From NCBI GenBank assembly GCA_025917655.1, contig CP084613.1, forward strand, positions 3,226,001-3,290,000: a stretch of DNA of 64,000 bases. The letters are read 5' to 3'. Of the stretch, positions 10,512 through 22,363 are shown piece by piece; within the stretch, counting starts at the first letter, position 1, and every line of letters begins with the position of its first letter. The notes beneath the pieces were generated by a model. It was not told the DNA's origin and made no database searches. It worked only from the letters and a program-made list of their open reading frames with translations. Source of the DNA: Chlorella sorokiniana (Eukaryota; Chlorophyta; Trebouxiophyceae; Chlorellales; Chlorellaceae). Position numbers and translations under genes: made by a program.

Positions 10512-13500
10512 TTATGCTGCAGCATATAGCAACCGGTTGCCCCTTGCCAGCAGCACGCCTGCCCAACGCTTGGGCTGCAGCCAGCTGCCTGGCCACAGTG
10601 GGTTGTTGCTGCTCCCGCCTGCTGACGCCTCACGCTCACAGTTTGGCCCTGCTGCCACCCAGCGGCTTCCATGAGGTCCAGCAGCCACCTGCAAGTTGCT
10701 GACGCCCCTGCAGAGATGGATGAGCAGCACTGCAGGGCTGACGGAGCTGCTGGATGACCTGCCGCCGTATGCAAGCAATGTGCGGTGGAAGGCGAAGCAT
10801 GGAACTCTTCCTTGCTGCTGCTTGAGGCGCAGCCCAGCTGGATTGGCACCTTTGCAGGCTCTAAGGACTGCCACCGTCACTTGTGCAGCCCAAGTGGGAG
10901 CGGGTGAAGGCGGCCAAGCAGGAGGCCCTGCTCGGCGGCGGCGAGCAGCGCATTGCAAAGCAGCATGAGAAGGTGATCCGGCATGGACGCTGCTGGAACC
11001 ATCTGGCTGAACCTGCTTAAACACCTCTGTGCGGATTTGGTGGCATCTGGCTCTTTATTGCTCAGCGAAGAGCCTCAGACATGCTGCGGCTACCAATATA
11101 GTGCTCCTGATGTGCAGGGCAAGCTGACTGCGCGGGAGCGCCTGCAGGTGCTGTTTGATCCGGGCAGCTTTCGCGAGGCAGGCGCCCTGGTGCAGCACCG
11201 CTGCACCGACTTTGGCATGGACCGGCAGCAGTACTATGGTGGGCAGTGGGCCTGTGTGGGGCTGAGATCCCCTGGCGGGCACGGCCTCCGGCCTGGCAGC
11301 AGCAGCAAAAGGGTTGCCTGTCGTGCCGAAGTGCTCAGTGCATACGTGGCTTTCGCTCGCAGGCGACGGCGTGGTGACGGGCAGCGGAACTGTGTATGGC
11401 CGGCCCGTCTTCGCCTTCAGCCAAGACTTCACAGGTGGGCCCTTTGCCCCCACCCTCATTGTCAACCTCCCCAGTGCAGGAGGAGCCTCACCTGCCTCTC
11501 TGCTGCTGTTAAGAGCCTGCACACAGTGGCAGCAACCAATGTTGCCGTCGCTCATTCCTCCCCGCCTTTCCTTGCAGTGTTCGGGGCTCGCTTTCCGAGT
11601 CCCATGCCGCCAAGATCTGCCGCCTGATGGACCGAGCTGTGGCGGTGGGTGCGCAGCCACCCCACCCTGCTGCCAGCACGCCTCGCCTTCCCTCCCTGGC
11701 TGCCCCTTGCCCGCTGTTGGTTAAGCATCAAGGTGGGTCCTGCAGGCTGGGGCGCCCATCGTGGGTCTGAACGACAGCGGCGGCGCCCGCATCCAGGAAG
11801 GTGTCATGTCGTTGGCAGGCTATGCCGAGGTGGGTGGGCTCCAGGGCCAGGGCCGGGTTTGGGGCGGGCAGCCTCCGGGTGGCTTGCCTGCTGTTTGACA
11901 CTGCGGCGGCAGCTCGTGGGATTTCCGGCTGGCATCAGCACGCCTGTCACGCCCCTGCCCGCCCGCTGCCTGACCCAGCCCTGCCCTGCCTGCAGGTGTT
12001 CCAGCGCAACGTGGATGCCTCAGGGGTGGTGCCGCAGCTGTCGCTGGTGATGGGGCCCTGCGCGGGTGGCGCCGTCTACTCGCCCGCCCTCACCGACTTC
12101 ACGTTCATGGTGGGGGTCGGCGCTCTGTGACCCGCCCTTGCCCTGCGCCTCGCGTTGTTGCTGGGAGTGCGCAGGTGCACACGCTACCGCAGAATCAAAC
12201 CCTCCCCCAACACACACCGCACACACACCCTGCTTCCACCCTCAGGTGCGCCACACCTCGCACATGTTCCTGACGGGGCCGGAGGTTGTGAAGAGCGTGA
12301 CGGGGGAGGAGGTGACCCAGGAGCAGCTGGGCGGCGCCGCCACCCACACCGCCAAGTCAGGTGGGCTGGGCCGTTGGGGCGGCGACCAGCCTTGGCCTGC
12401 CGGGAACCTGCTCCTTCTGTTGGAGGGCGCCACGAGACGCCGCTGCATGCCGGCAGGCAGGCATCGCATGGCTCTTTCCGCCACCTGCGCCTCGCCGCCC
12501 CTTACACCCCACACCCACACCCACACACCACGCAACCCCCAGGCGTGGCCCACGGCGCGTTTGACAACGAGCTGGAGGCGCTGGAAGGGCGCGGCAGCTG
12601 CTAGCCTTCCTGCCACAATCCAACAGGGACGCGCCGCGCAGGGTGGGTGCCTGCCGAGCCCGCCTGCCCAGCCCTACTTTCTCTTGCAAAACAGCCTGGC
12701 AGCCAAGGGTCTTCAGGCATGCCTGGGTCGGCATCGACACAGCCCCGCTCCTGAGTGCAGATCTCGTGCCGCGACCCCGCCGACCGCCTCTGCCCGTTCC
12801 TCGACTACGTCGTGCCCGACAACGACTTGGAGGTACCCGGGAGGGGTCGTGTGGGAGAGAGGGGGAGGGCGGGTAAACGCCGGCATGCCCCTGTTGCCTG
12901 TGCGGGGTATGCACCTGGCCACGCCGCTCAGCGCCTGGCACCGGCATGTGGTGATGGTGTGGTGCCCCTTCCTCTCCCCCCATGCAGCCGTATGACATGC
13001 TGAGCGTGGTCCAGCAGGTGGTGGACGAGGACGAGGTGTTTGAGATCATGCGTGACTACGCGAAGAACATCATCACAGGTGGGTGGGTGGGTGGGTGGTG
13101 AGGGGGCTGCGGCCAGGGCGCCCGACGCCCTTCGGCTGGCTCGCTGGCTTTGTGCAGCTTGTGGCGGCCGGGCCGGGGCCTGAGCAGAGTGGGTGGCAGC
13201 ACCTGTTGCTGAGCGCTAACAGGTGTCCAAGTGGCTGCTACGCCGTGCGTGTGCCCAGGGTTTGCGAGGCTCAACGGGCGCACCGTGGGCGTGGTGGCCA
13301 ACCAGCCGGCGGTGCTGGCGGGCTGCTTGGACATGGACGCCTCGGGTGGGGCTGCCGCCGCCGCCCACCCACGCCACAGCACTGCTTCCTGGTCCCTGGT
13401 TCGCCGCTGGGCCCTGCCTTGCATGCCGCAGCCGCTCGGCCGTGTACCAAGCTCCGCTGGGCTGAGCTCCGCAGCCCCCCCCACCCCCTCCCGCCGCAGT

Positions 13501-14505
13501 CAAGGCCGCCCGCTTTGTGCGCTTCTGCGACGCGTTTGGCATCCCGCTGCTCACGTTTGTGGACGTGCCCGGCTTCCTGCCCGGCACTGCCCAGGAGCTG
13601 GGGGCATCATCCGCCACGGCGCCAAGCTGCTGTACGCCTACGCCGAGGCCACAGTACCCAAGCTGACCGTTATTTGCCGCAAGGCCTATGGGGGCGCTTA
13701 TGACGTGATGTCGAGCAAGGCGAGACGGGCGCAGCGCAGCATGGCACGCCACCCTGCAGCTGCACGCTCGCTGGCGGCGGGTTGCCTGCCGGCGCAGCCC
13801 TTCGCGATGCCCTCGGCCCGCCAGCCCGGCCCTGTTAAGCCCCCGCCTGCAAGGTGCCCCGCCTCCATCGCTCTCCCCTTTCGCTCTGCCTGCAGCACCT
13901 GCGTGGCGACGTCAACCTGTCGTGGCCCACGGGCCAGATTGCGGTGATGGGCAGCAAGGGAGCGGTGGAGATCCTGTACCGGTGCGGCCACAGCGCGCTG
14001 CGTCGCCGCCGCCGCACCTGCCTGCATGGCCTGCGTGGTCGCGCCCTCCGCGCAGCCTCACCCGCCGCCTGCCGCGTTGGTGCAGGGGCAAGGGCGGCGA
14101 CATGGCGCAGCACGAGGCGGAGTACGAGCAGAAGTTCAACAACCCGTTCCAGGCTGCCAGGGCCGGGTTCATCGACGACGTCATCCTGCCGCGCCTGGTG
14201 GGCACCCCGCCGTCGCCCCCGGCCCTGCTGTTAGTCCTTGTCCTAGCTTTGGCGTTTGTTCTAAGCTTCAGGGGAGATGCCATGAAGGCCCTGCACTCGA
14301 CAGTGGGCGCCCTGCTGCTGATATTGCTGCTGCTGGAGCAGGCACCCTCTGAACCTCCCTGCCGATTCCCACAAACACTCACACAACACACCCTCACCTG
14401 TCCTGCGCCGCGCAGACGCGGCAGCGGCTGTGCGCCGAGCTGGAGACGCTGGCAGACAAGAAGGTGCGGCGGCCAGAGCGCAAGCACGGCAACATCCCGC
14501 TGTGA
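10512..14505 (+). CDS. PCCB: Propionyl-CoA carboxylase beta chain (5' exon unresolved)
   Basis: This is the carboxyltransferase subunit that makes methylmalonyl-CoA from propionyl-CoA, normally in mitochondria. Fifteen exons are traceable from 10889 ([18 protein letters not shown]) to the TGA at 14503. They spell the family in order: [96 protein letters not shown], ending [15 protein letters not shown]. The sum is 506 codons once single bases are restored at 11583-11586, 12587-12589 and 13600-13604. The intron after 13719 has a GC donor (AAG|GCGAGA). The first exon is uncertain: an ORF at 10512-10700 begins [20 protein letters not shown] and resembles a mitochondrial presequence, but I could not join it in phase. 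The substrate could in principle be another short acyl-CoA. Confidence 0.88.
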
Positions 14506-14629
14506 GGCTGTGCGCAAGCGAGCGCCTGGCATGGAGCGCTTGTCCCACACCAGCCACCACTGCCGATTTGAAACCTGGTATTTGCCCCTTTTTCTTATCA
14601 ATCCAACGCAACATGCGTGCTACCGCGGC

Positions 14630-17600
14630 TCAAGCAGGCACTCTGCAGCACAGCATCTCCAGAAGCACGCCGCAGTCGGCCGCGTCGCTGGTCCCCACGG
14701 CCGAGACCGGCACAATGCATGGGGAGATGTGCGGCAGCGCTGCGTCCATGCAGGTCTGCAGCACTGCCGCCGTGAGCTGCCCCCGCTCCAGCAGCGCTGC
14801 CAGGCAGTACGCCTTGCAGGCAACCGCGTCTGCCAGCGCCAGCCCCGCCGCCGCGCAGCCTGCCGCCAGCTCCGCTGCCGCGCCACGCACTGCCGCAGGC
14901 CAATCGGCCACCTGCGCCGGCAGCCACGCCTGCACGCGGCAGAGCCTGCCGGGCGAGCAGAGGAGGCTGGCGCAGCTGCCGCGGCGCTCCCGCCGCACCA
15001 GCCCTATCCAGCCCGGCATGGTGCTGCCGGTGGGGCGAGCGTCAGCCGCCGCCTGCCCTTTGCGCAGTCGACCCGGCGAAGAGGGTGCGTCGTCGTCGCC
15101 GCTGCTGCTGCTGCTGCTGCTGTCCGCCAGCGTTTCATCCACCACACACGCCACGGGCTGGATCTCCACAAGCACACTGCACATCAAGCGCGCACACGCT
15201 GCTCGGGCCGGGGTGCACTTGCGCGAGACACACACACCGGGGTTTGGGGGTGTCGCGAGGGCCCAGGGGGCGCTGCTATGCACGCTGCGGGCTGCCGGGC
15301 CACTCACCCGCGTGGCAGCTGCGGCACCACCACAAACGTGACCTGCGGCTGCCAGTGGCGGTGCATGGGCGGCGGGCGCAGGTAATCATCCAGGTCCTCG
15401 CCCTCCTCCTCCCCCTCCTCCTCCTGCCCGCTCCCCTCCTCCCCCTCGGACCCCGCCTCGTCTTGTGCCTGCCCTTGCAGAGCCACCAAGTCCATCCTGC
15501 CCTCCAGAAAGTGCTGCAGGTGGGCGGCGGCACGCTGCCGCCCCGCTCCCCCGCCGCCTCGCAGCAGTACACCGTGCACCACAGCATGCTGCGGGGCAGG
15601 TCGGTGCGCACAGCCACCGCCACGCGCTGGCAGCTGCAGCGGGAGCGCAGGGGAGGCAGCCGCCAGCAGCAGGCTTGCATCCCGCCACTCGAGCAAAAGA
15701 CAGCCGATGCCAAGCAGTTCAGGGGCGCGGCCCTGTGGTGCGAGACTGACCGCGGCAGGCAGGCAGCGGCCAGGCAAGCACAGCGCGCTTCCCACCTGAG
15801 CAGGCTGCGCACGCACTGAGCGTCGATGCCGCCGCCCACAACATCCATCGTGGCCGGGTCCAGCGGAATCTTCATGAGGGGCAGAGCCGAATTCAGCTTC
15901 ATGAGGGCAATCGGCCGTGCGCGATTGACAGCTCAAAACGCACACGTAAGACCCGCCGCCCGCTGCGCAAGCGCATGGCAGGCTGCGGGCGCCCCAGGCG
16001 GCCCACCTGCCCCGCAAAGTGCACCAGGCCGGCGTGGCGGGTGGCCTGGCTGTATGGTCCGATGCAGGAGGGCGCCCACTCGCTGATGCTCTGCACGTGC
16101 AGCACTCGCCGCCCCTGGGGCCGCCTGCACACCGAGCGCCGCACCACGGTAAAGGGGCCCCGGGGCAGGCGGCGCCTGGTCAGCAGAAAGGTGGGATGTG
16201 CATGAGCCAGGGCAGCCCCTCCTCACCTGGCAAACAGGGCCTCCACCACCAGAGCCAGCCCCGTTCCGCCGCTCAGCTGCACCGTGGCGCGCGACGGCGG
16301 GTTGACCTCTGGCAGGAAGGCGGAGTAGGCGGCGTTGGCGGCTGCAAACTGGGCCATGGCGGGGACGTAGAGGTGCAGAAACAGGCTGGCGCCCCAGTCC
16401 AGGCCCAGGCCGGGCAGCATGCCGGAGATCATCTCCAGCGCCGCCGTCAACGCCGCCACCGTGCCCGCCGCGCTGGTTGGGTCGGGCCCTGCGCTGCCGC
16501 CTGCCGCCGTCACGACGGCGCTCAGGGAGCAGTAGCTGCTGCCATCCACCACGTGGGCCTTGACGTCCACACCCCGGAAGCCGCCTCCGCCTCCGCCTGC
16601 GCGCGCGCCGCCGGCGGCATCGACGCCTCCTGGGGCACCCAGTCCTCGGGCACCGTCACCACCGCGGGTGCTGCTGCCGCCGCCGCAGCTTCGGCGCCCG
16701 CGGCGGGTGCCTTGTCCTCGAGGTGGAAGGCTGTGGGGTGCAGGAGGGCCACTGGGGCCAGGCTGTCGCGCGACACCTCCACCGCCTGCCAGCCGTCCAG
16801 CACGATGCGGGCGGCGGTGAACAGGGCGGGGCAGTCCAGGGTGAGGCTCTCGTACTCGCCGCCCTCGCCGCACACGTTGCTGCCGTACAGGCGACGCAGC
16901 TTGTGCAGCTGGGGGAGGATGCCAGGGGGCGCCAGGTGAGAGGAATGCTGGCGCATGCGGCCAGAACAGGAACAACCGCTGCACCGGTCAGCCAGGTGGC
17001 GGGCGTACGGCCCAGCGGGTTAACTAGGCTGCAGGCTGACAGCGTCCAGCCGCGGGCGTACGGCCCAGCGGGTTAACTAGGCTGCAGGCTGACAGTGTCC
17101 AGCCGCAGGCTCACCTGCGCGGGCAGGGACGCCAGGCGGGCGCCCAGGTGGCGCTCGGGGTGAGCCCCGCCGCCGCCACCTTCACCAGCACCGCGTCTAT
17201 CCCCGCATCAATCATGCGCTGCAGCAGCGCCGCCTGCAGGGGCGGGGAGCAGCCCATGCACGCCGTTCAGCACAGTCGGCACCCTCCGACAAGGCTGCGA
17301 GCGCCGCAGCCACAGCAAGCGCGGTGCTCGTCAGCTTTTGGGGCGGGTGGCGGGCGCCGCACCTGCGGCTGATGCCACAGGTAGGCCAGCGACACAAGCC
17401 TGAGCCGCGAACACACGCGCTCCACCCGCGTGCGCTGGTAGTCTGCAAGTTGGGAAGCATGCTGTGCGATCAAGCATGAGCCCGAAGAGCGCTCGTGAGC
17501 AGCGGCTTGCTGTTGTAAACGCCTGTTCGCGCAGGCAGTTCAAACCCCCATTGCGCAGCGCCCCCTGGTGCCCACCCGACGCAATGGCTCCAGAGGCCAC

Positions 17601-18439
17601 GGCCTCCACCTCTGGGTGCTGCCTTTTCACCCAGGCCAGCAGACAATAAAGATCCTCCACCTCATCGCCCGCCGTGTCCTCGTACACCAGGCGCTGCGGG
17701 GATCACGGCGGTGAAGCTGAGGGGGTTGGGCGGGGTGCCAGGCACAGCAGCCAGGGGGCAAACATGCTGGGACTCAGGCAGAGTGTGGCTGCTCCCCGCA
17801 CGCCCCCCAAAACCACCACCACCCCCTACCACCACGGCCCTTCTTCATCTCCTCCTTACCACACCCACCACCCAAACGTCGAGGCACCCTGCGCAGGGCA
17901 CCCTGCCCACCGCCGCACACCTGGTCTGTCGATCGGCCGGTGATGGCTCGGCGGTACAGCGGCAGGCTCATGCAGCGCGCGTAGGCCGAGATCAGCTGGT
18001 GCCCAACAGTCTGGTACATGTAGCTGTCCAGGTCGTCGGTCTCCTGCCGCTGGGGCAGCAGGTTGGCCAGCGCAACAACCTGCAGCAACAACTGGCGGGA
18101 AGTATGAGGCGGTGCACAGCCCGATGCTGCGATCACACCGAGCGGGCCGATGCGGGGCTGTGCAGCGCTGGAACAGGCAACACGCTCACCTCATGGCCGT
18201 ACTTTTGGCAGAGCACCATGCTGTAGCAGGAGTCCTTGCCCCCGCTGCAGCGCAAGAGCACACACACAAAAGTCATCAGCGGCAGCGACAGAAGCGGGCA
18301 CCCCGTCTATGATCTGAATATCAATTGATGTCGTTTGCAGGCCCTTAAGGTTCAAAGCAATGCGGTAAAGCCACACAGCTGCAAACTATTTTGCAGCGTT
18401 GCAGTGCTGTGCAAACCTGACCAACGCCACGACCTTCAT
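14630..18439 (-). CDS. DPH6: Diphthine--ammonia ligase DPH6 with RidA-like C-terminal domains
   Basis: DPH6 performs the last, ATP-dependent amidation of diphthamide on elongation factor 2. Eleven exons run from the ATG at 18439 (MKVVALVS) to the TGA at 14630. The PP-loop SGGKDSCYSMVLCQKYGHE spans the first intron. The DUF71 domain continues with DDLDSYMYQTVGHQLIS, RLVYEDTAGDEVEDLY, DYQRTRVERVCSRLRLVSLAYLW and GSNVCGEGGEYESLTLDCP. Two RidA/YjgF-type segments follow (SLFLHLYVPAMAQFAAANAAY with NPPSRATVQ; then LHVQSISEWAPSCIGPYSQ and LWCTVYCCEA). The last exon ends with a further partly RidA-like segment. All phases close at 785 codons after restoring one base in runs at 17157-17160, 16572-16575 and 15541-15544. 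This domain order matches yeast and plant DPH6. Intron 6 holds a 53 bp tandem duplication. Confidence 0.93.
17001..17106. repeat. 53 bp direct tandem duplication inside DPH6 intron 6
   Basis: A 53 bp unit starting gggcgtacggcccagcgggt occurs at 17001-17053 and again at 17054-17106. The copies differ at a couple of positions near their ends (agcgtccagccgc against agtgtccagccgc). Both lie wholly in the intron between the exon ending LASLPAQ and the exon starting LHKLRRLYG, so no protein is altered. It looks like a recent local duplication. Confidence 0.95.
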
Positions 18440-18627
18440 CGTGGTCAAACGATCAATGCTCAGGGCAATCCTGCAAGCTCTTGGTGTACAGGGATCGATA
18501 TGAAGGTCGACAAGGGGTGCTCTGGTTCAGCCAGCAGTACGCGAAGTACCGGCCAGCCGCCATTTCCGAAGCCCTCGTTTACCATGCATGCGCATTACCA
18601 AACCATCGCCTCAAGCTGCATGAATGA
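18440..18627. promoter_or_regulatory. Divergent promoter region DPH6 / UMPS
   Basis: About 190-340 bp (depending on which UMPS ATG is used) separate the DPH6 and UMPS start codons, which point away from each other. No TATA-like element stands out. Confidence 0.4.
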
Positions 18628-18783
18628 ATGAAGTGCACCGCTCCCCACGCACGAGCTGTCCCTAGTGTCGCCTTACTTCTTAAGCAGGCCCCCCGCGCCT
18701 CTGCCTCGCCAGCAAGCACCAAAGCCCGGGTAGCATCACATCTGAGCCCCAGAACTTGCAAGGGACCCGCTGCAGCAGCCCAC

Positions 18784-21700
18784 ATGAGTGCGGTGCCGCC
18801 CACGGTGAGTGATGAGATCGAACTGAACGCATGCAACAGCTCCTTCCCCGAGTTAACTGTATGATCGCCGCCATGCAGACCGGCTCCGTCTCGGAGGCCG
18901 ACTATGAGGCCCTAGTCCTCAAGCTGCACGAAATCCAGGTGCGACCGAGGGCGGCGCAGAAGCGCGCAGTTGCGGGCAGTGCGAAGTTGGGGCAGTGCCA
19001 AGCTCTTGCGCTGGCTTCATCGGCTCAGCGCAGCTGGCAGCCGCCGCCACACTGGGTTGCGCAGCCTGATATTGCGCATCTGGGTCCGGCAATGTTGGGC
19101 TGTCTGCGTTGATCGTGCCGCCGCTGCTGCCTGGGTTCCGGCAGGCTGTCAAGTTTGGTGAGTTCAAGCTGAAGAGCGGGCTGATGTCCCCCGTGTACGT
19201 GGACTTGCGCATCATCGTCTCCTACCCTGACATCCTGCACCGTGTGGCAGGTGGGTGTGGGCCACACAAGAGCAATGAAATTGCCCTGGAGGGGGTAAGG
19301 GGGTTGTCTCCTCCGCTGTCGTCGCGGCAGCGGCTCTGCGCTGCTTAGTGGCGCCGCCGCCAAATCATCAGCACAGCTCACTGCCCCAGGCAACGACTTA
19401 CATATTTTGTGGCATCTGCCTGGATCGCACACCCGCAGAGGCGATGTGGGACCGCGTGCGTGACACCGAGTTTGACGTGATGTGCGGGGTGCCCTACACC
19501 GCGCTGCCCATCGCCACCTGCATGAGCGCGCTGCACGGCACGCCCATGCTGATGCGCAGGTGTGGCGCAGGAAGGCAGGGGGGTCACCAGGGACGCGATT
19601 TTCCAGCAGGCACGTGCACGTCAGCCAGCCAGCGAGCGGCCGACTGGAGCCAGGTGGAGCCAGGCGGGCCCCATCGTGCCGCGGGCCCACTCCCCTGCCC
19701 TGGCCCCCCCCCCTCCCCCAGGAAGGAGGTGAAGGACTACGGCACCAAGAAGGCCATCGAGGGCGCCTTCTCCCCGGCCAGCGCTGCCTGATCGTGGAGG
19801 ACCTGGTGACCAGCGGCATGAGCGTGCAGGAGACGGTGGAGCCGCTGGAGGTGCGGGTGCAGCCCACTGGCTGCTGGGGTGGCTGCACGCGATCCTCTTC
19901 CCTGCTCTCTTTGGCACGTAGCAGGAGGCTCAAGCCACATGCACAGTGAAGGAGCGGGAGGTTTGGCTGGGTCACATGCTGACCACCCCTGCCTCCGCCA
20001 GCCCGTGGCCTTGAGCGCTGCCCGCGCCCCGCACCCGCGCAGAAGGAGGGCCTGCGCGTGAGCGATGTGGTGGTGCTGATCGACCGCGAGCAGGGCGGCC
20101 GCGCGCGGTTAGCATCCCAGGGCCTCCGCCTCCACTCCGCCTTCACCCTCAGGTGAGCGCTGGCAGGGGGAGCAGGCCGCGCCCCACCCTCACCCATGCC
20201 CGTTCCCCTGCTGCTCCCATGCCATGCGGTGCGTGTTTGCCCGAGCATCATGCCGCCGCGCATGCGCTGGAGTGGCAGCCCTGTCAGCCGCACAGCGCCT
20301 TCCCTTGCCGCCGCCCTGCAGCTACATCCTGGACACGCTGCTGCGCCACGGCCTGGTCACCGATGACGTGGCGGCCAGCGTGCGCCAGTTCATCGCCGAC
20401 AACCAGACGGACAAGCCTGGAGTCATCCCCGCGGCGCCTGCAGCAAAGCCCCAGTACAAGCGGTGCGACGGCATGGGCGTGGGTGTGGAGGGGAGGGCGC
20501 GAGCTGGGGTGCGGGGCGCGGGTGGGCGGCAATGTGGGCGTCCCCCTAACCGATTGACGTGTCGTCTGCTGAAGGGGCGCGCGCTGCCGGGACGCGTGCT
20601 CTCCTCTCCTGTGCAACTGTTGTGCTGCTGCACACGCAGCATCCCTGCATCTCACTCCGCCCCGCTCCTTGGCCAGGCTGCGGTACGAGGAGCGTGCGGC
20701 GCTGGCGCAGAACCCGCTGGGCCGCCAGCTGTTTGAGCTGATGGTGCGCAAGAAGACAAACCTGTCGGTGGCGGCGGATGTGGAGACGGTGGACCAAATG
20801 CTGGAGCTGGCGGAGAAGGCGAGCCAAGGGGTGGCGGCAGGGCTGCATGGGCCAGCGCTTGTTGCACGCCGGCATGCCTTGAGGGGGGTACTTGCTGCTG
20901 CATAGCTGGCTGGCACTCTGCACTCTGCACTCTGCCCATCGCTAGGGCACTGCATGGGCTTGCACGCCCACCAATGCGGCACGTGCTGGGTGATTGAATG
21001 CAAAGTTAACCATCTTTCGGAGCTGACAATGCGCCCGAGAGGGCCGCTCTGTTGATACACCCTTCATTGCGATGACAGCACCGCCCCTCGCCCTTGCTCT
21101 GCTCTCGCGGCTGCATAATGGCTTGCATGCACACATCCGAAGCGCTGGGTGATTGAAGCAAAGTTAACCATCTTTCGGAGCTGACAGTCTCTGCTGATAA
21201 ACCCCTCTTGCAAATGACAGCCTTCCTCCTGCATTGCACACCATGCCACTCAAACACTGTGTGGCCCTCGTCCAGCGTCCCAGTGGTACCAAATAGAATG
21301 TGTTTGCTGGTCCACACCCCACCGCAGGTGGGCCCTCACATCTGCGTGTTCAAGACGCATGTTGACGTGTTTGACAGGTGGAGCGACGAGTATGCGGCAC
21401 GGCTGCAGGCGCTCGCGGAGAAGCACGGTGGGTGGGCTGCACATGAAAGGGGACCACCCACGGGGCTGCTATGGTACTGCTTGGCCGCCCAGGGAAGCCG
21501 CCCACCCACCGTGCCGCCCTTCCTGCCTTCCAGACTTTTTGATCTTCGAGGACCGCAAGTTCGCCGACATTGGCAACACCGTGGTCATGCAGTACGGCGG
21601 CGGCATCTACAAGATTGCCGACTGGTCTCACATCACAAATGCCCACCTTGTCCCCGGCACCGGCATCATCGACGGCCTGAAGAAGGTGCGGCAATGCGGG

Positions 21701-22363
21701 ATCTGTCCGAGACGCGCGCTGCAGGCCCATGCGCTTGGACCTTTCACGAGCGCACAGCGCGTGCTGGGGCTGCTGCTCCCTGCTGCGCGGCACCCCCACC
21801 GCGCCCCCTGCCCTGCAGGTTGGCCTGCCCAAGGGGCGCGGCCTGCTGCTGCTGGCGGAGATGAGCTCCAAGGGGACCCTGGCCCGCGGTGACTACACCC
21901 AGCAGGTGGTGGCGGCGGCGGAGGCCAATCAGGACTTTGTCATGGGCTACATCTCAGGTGGGTCTGGGGGTGGGAAGAGGGCGGCGGCGGGGCCTGCCGC
22001 TGGGCTGGTCCAGCACATGTGCTGGCAGTGGTGGGCGCTGAGGAAGGCTGCGACACAGCGGATGCCGTTGCAGCACAGCAGTGGCATCAACACCCCTCCC
22101 TTCATCCTGCAGTGTCGCCTGCAAGCTGGAAGGACGGGCCGGGCGCACCAGGCCTTATCCACATGACGCCGGGCGTGCAGCTGGCGGCAGGAGGCGACGA
22201 CCTGGGCCAGCAGTACAACACGCCCTCCTCGGTCATCGGCGAGCGCTGCAGCGACATCATCATTGTGGGCCGCGGCGTGATCAAGGCGGCCGACCCTGCG
22301 GCGGCGGCGGCAGAATACCGTGCAGCGGGCTGGGCCGCCTACAAGAAGCACCTGGCAGCATGA
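18784..22363 (+). CDS. UMPS: Bifunctional UMP synthase (OPRTase + OMP decarboxylase)
   Basis: UMPS converts orotate to OMP and then UMP, the last two steps of pyrimidine synthesis. Twelve exons run from MSAVPPT (18784-18804) to the TGA at 22361. The orotate phosphoribosyltransferase half shows [48 protein letters not shown] and the PRPP-binding [11 protein letters not shown]. The decarboxylase half shows [14 protein letters not shown] and the catalytic [16 protein letters not shown], ending in [17 protein letters not shown]. Phases close at 491 codons after restoring one base in the C run 19772-19775. The intron after 20818 uses a GC donor (AAG|GCGAGC) and is unusually long (509 bp). An in-frame ATG at 18628 would add 52 Arg/Ser/Ala-rich residues resembling an organelle presequence; whether it is used is undecided. 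Confidence 0.94.
20985..21186. repeat. Imperfect direct repeats inside the long UMPS intron
   Basis: A 43-44 bp element beginning gctgggtgattgaa and containing caaagttaaccatctttcgg occurs at 20985-21028 and again at 21144-21186, 159 bp apart. Weaker similarity continues downstream of both copies (a tgatacaccctt / tgataaaccctt stretch and gatgacagc / atgacagcc), so the whole unit may be about 150 bp. It sits in the intron with the GC donor. Confidence 0.85.

Noticed and set aside
11300-14300. Interpretation of PCCB, UMPS and amylase as decayed pseudogenes because of frameshifts
   Set aside because: All splice sites, active-site motifs and codon use are intact, and each break is a single missing base in a homopolymer; this fits sequence error better than decay.
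13922-15385. 487-codon plus-strand frame joining the PCCB end with DPH6 antisense sequence
   Set aside because: It uses intron sequence of PCCB and runs antisense through DPH6 exons that close perfectly on the minus strand.
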